Shown here: piece after piece, positions 63,778 to 64,000 of the stretch
Layout of the letters: each line of letters starts with the position of its first letter
How positions within the stretch are numbered: the stretch's first letter is position 1
Source: Streptomyces seoulensis
Lineage (GTDB): Bacteria; Actinomycetota; Actinomycetes; Streptomycetales; Streptomycetaceae
Length of the DNA: 64,000 bases
Assembly: GCF_022846655.1 (NCBI RefSeq)
Contig: NZ_AP025667.1
Coordinates: 5,989,001 to 6,053,000, forward strand
Direction: 5' to 3'
Notes under the pieces: generated by a model
What the model was told of the DNA's origin: nothing
What the model saw: the letters and a program-made list of their open reading frames with translations, nothing else
Databases searched by the model: none
Program-made: the position numbers and the translations under genes

Positions 63778-64000
63778 TTACTTCTCCTTCTTGGCGCCGT
63801 AGCGGCTGCGGGCCTGCTTGCGGTTCTTGACACCCTGGGTGTCGAGCGAGCCGCGGATGATCTTGTAGCGAACACCCGGCAGGTCCTTCACACGGCCGCC
63901 GCGCACGAGCACGATGGAGTGCTCCTGCAGGTTGTGTCCCTCACCCGGAATGTAGGCCGTGACCTCGATGCCGCTGGTCAGACGCACACGCGCGACCTTA
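63778..64000 (-). CDS. rpsL: 30S ribosomal protein S12, partial (5' end beyond window)
   Basis: The C-terminal part of S12. It includes [17 protein letters not shown], which holds the streptomycin-resistance loop ([10 protein letters not shown]), and [19 protein letters not shown]. The family is about 123 residues, so roughly the first 50 lie past the right edge. Apparently intact where visible. Confidence 0.98.
   Translation of the reverse strand, partial: KVARVRLTSGIEVTAYIPGEGHNLQEHSIVLVRGGRVKDLPGVRYKIIRGSLDTQGVKNRKQARSRYGAKKEK

Overview
This window is high-GC actinobacterial chromosome, almost certainly Streptomyces. It carries whiD, bldM and a ShbA-type sigma factor side by side, a GroES/GroEL1 operon whose GroEL has a His-rich tail, GuaB next to GuaB3, and the str, S10, spc and alpha ribosomal operons in Streptomyces order. 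Most genes are core. No tRNA, rRNA, CRISPR array or insertion sequence was recognised.

Left part (1-15 kb): a degenerate nucleotide-sugar dehydrogenase relative, guaB3 and guaB (purine synthesis), shbA, bldM and whiD (developmental control, with an exact sigma-BldN-type promoter in front of bldM), a tiny secreted peptide, a LysR/MOSC divergent pair, a short-chain dehydrogenase, groES-groEL1 behind two CIRCE elements, two tandem polysaccharide-deacetylase lipoproteins (the second lacks key metal ligands), and a THUMP-like methyltransferase.

Middle (15-38 kb): a LacI regulator with a solute-binding lipoprotein, two permeases and a family 3 glycosidase, laid out like a xylobiose (bxl) operon and with matching palindromes. 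Then the t6A genes tsaD, tsaB and tsaE with rimI, and a cell-envelope and cofactor run (alr, nnr, acpS, glmS, later coaA and glmM). A 57-residue reading frame preceded by a near-perfect iron box lies between the tsa genes.

Right part (38-64 kb): rplM-rpsI, truA, then the alpha operon (rplQ, rpoA, rpsK, rpsM, rpmJ, infA), map, adk, secY, the spc and S10 operons, tuf, fusA, rpsG and the 3' part of rpsL, all read leftward.

The strongest anomaly is at 45086-46145, between infA and map. Four near-identical 265-bp direct repeats each hold a copy of the last 160 bp of map plus a 105-bp linker unrelated to map. This looks like a satellite-like array, or a stack of integration events that each rebuilt the 3' end of map. 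Other points worth a look are the iron-box peptide, three lineages of apparent pseudoenzymes, and a cluster of hairpins downstream of the glycosidase gene.
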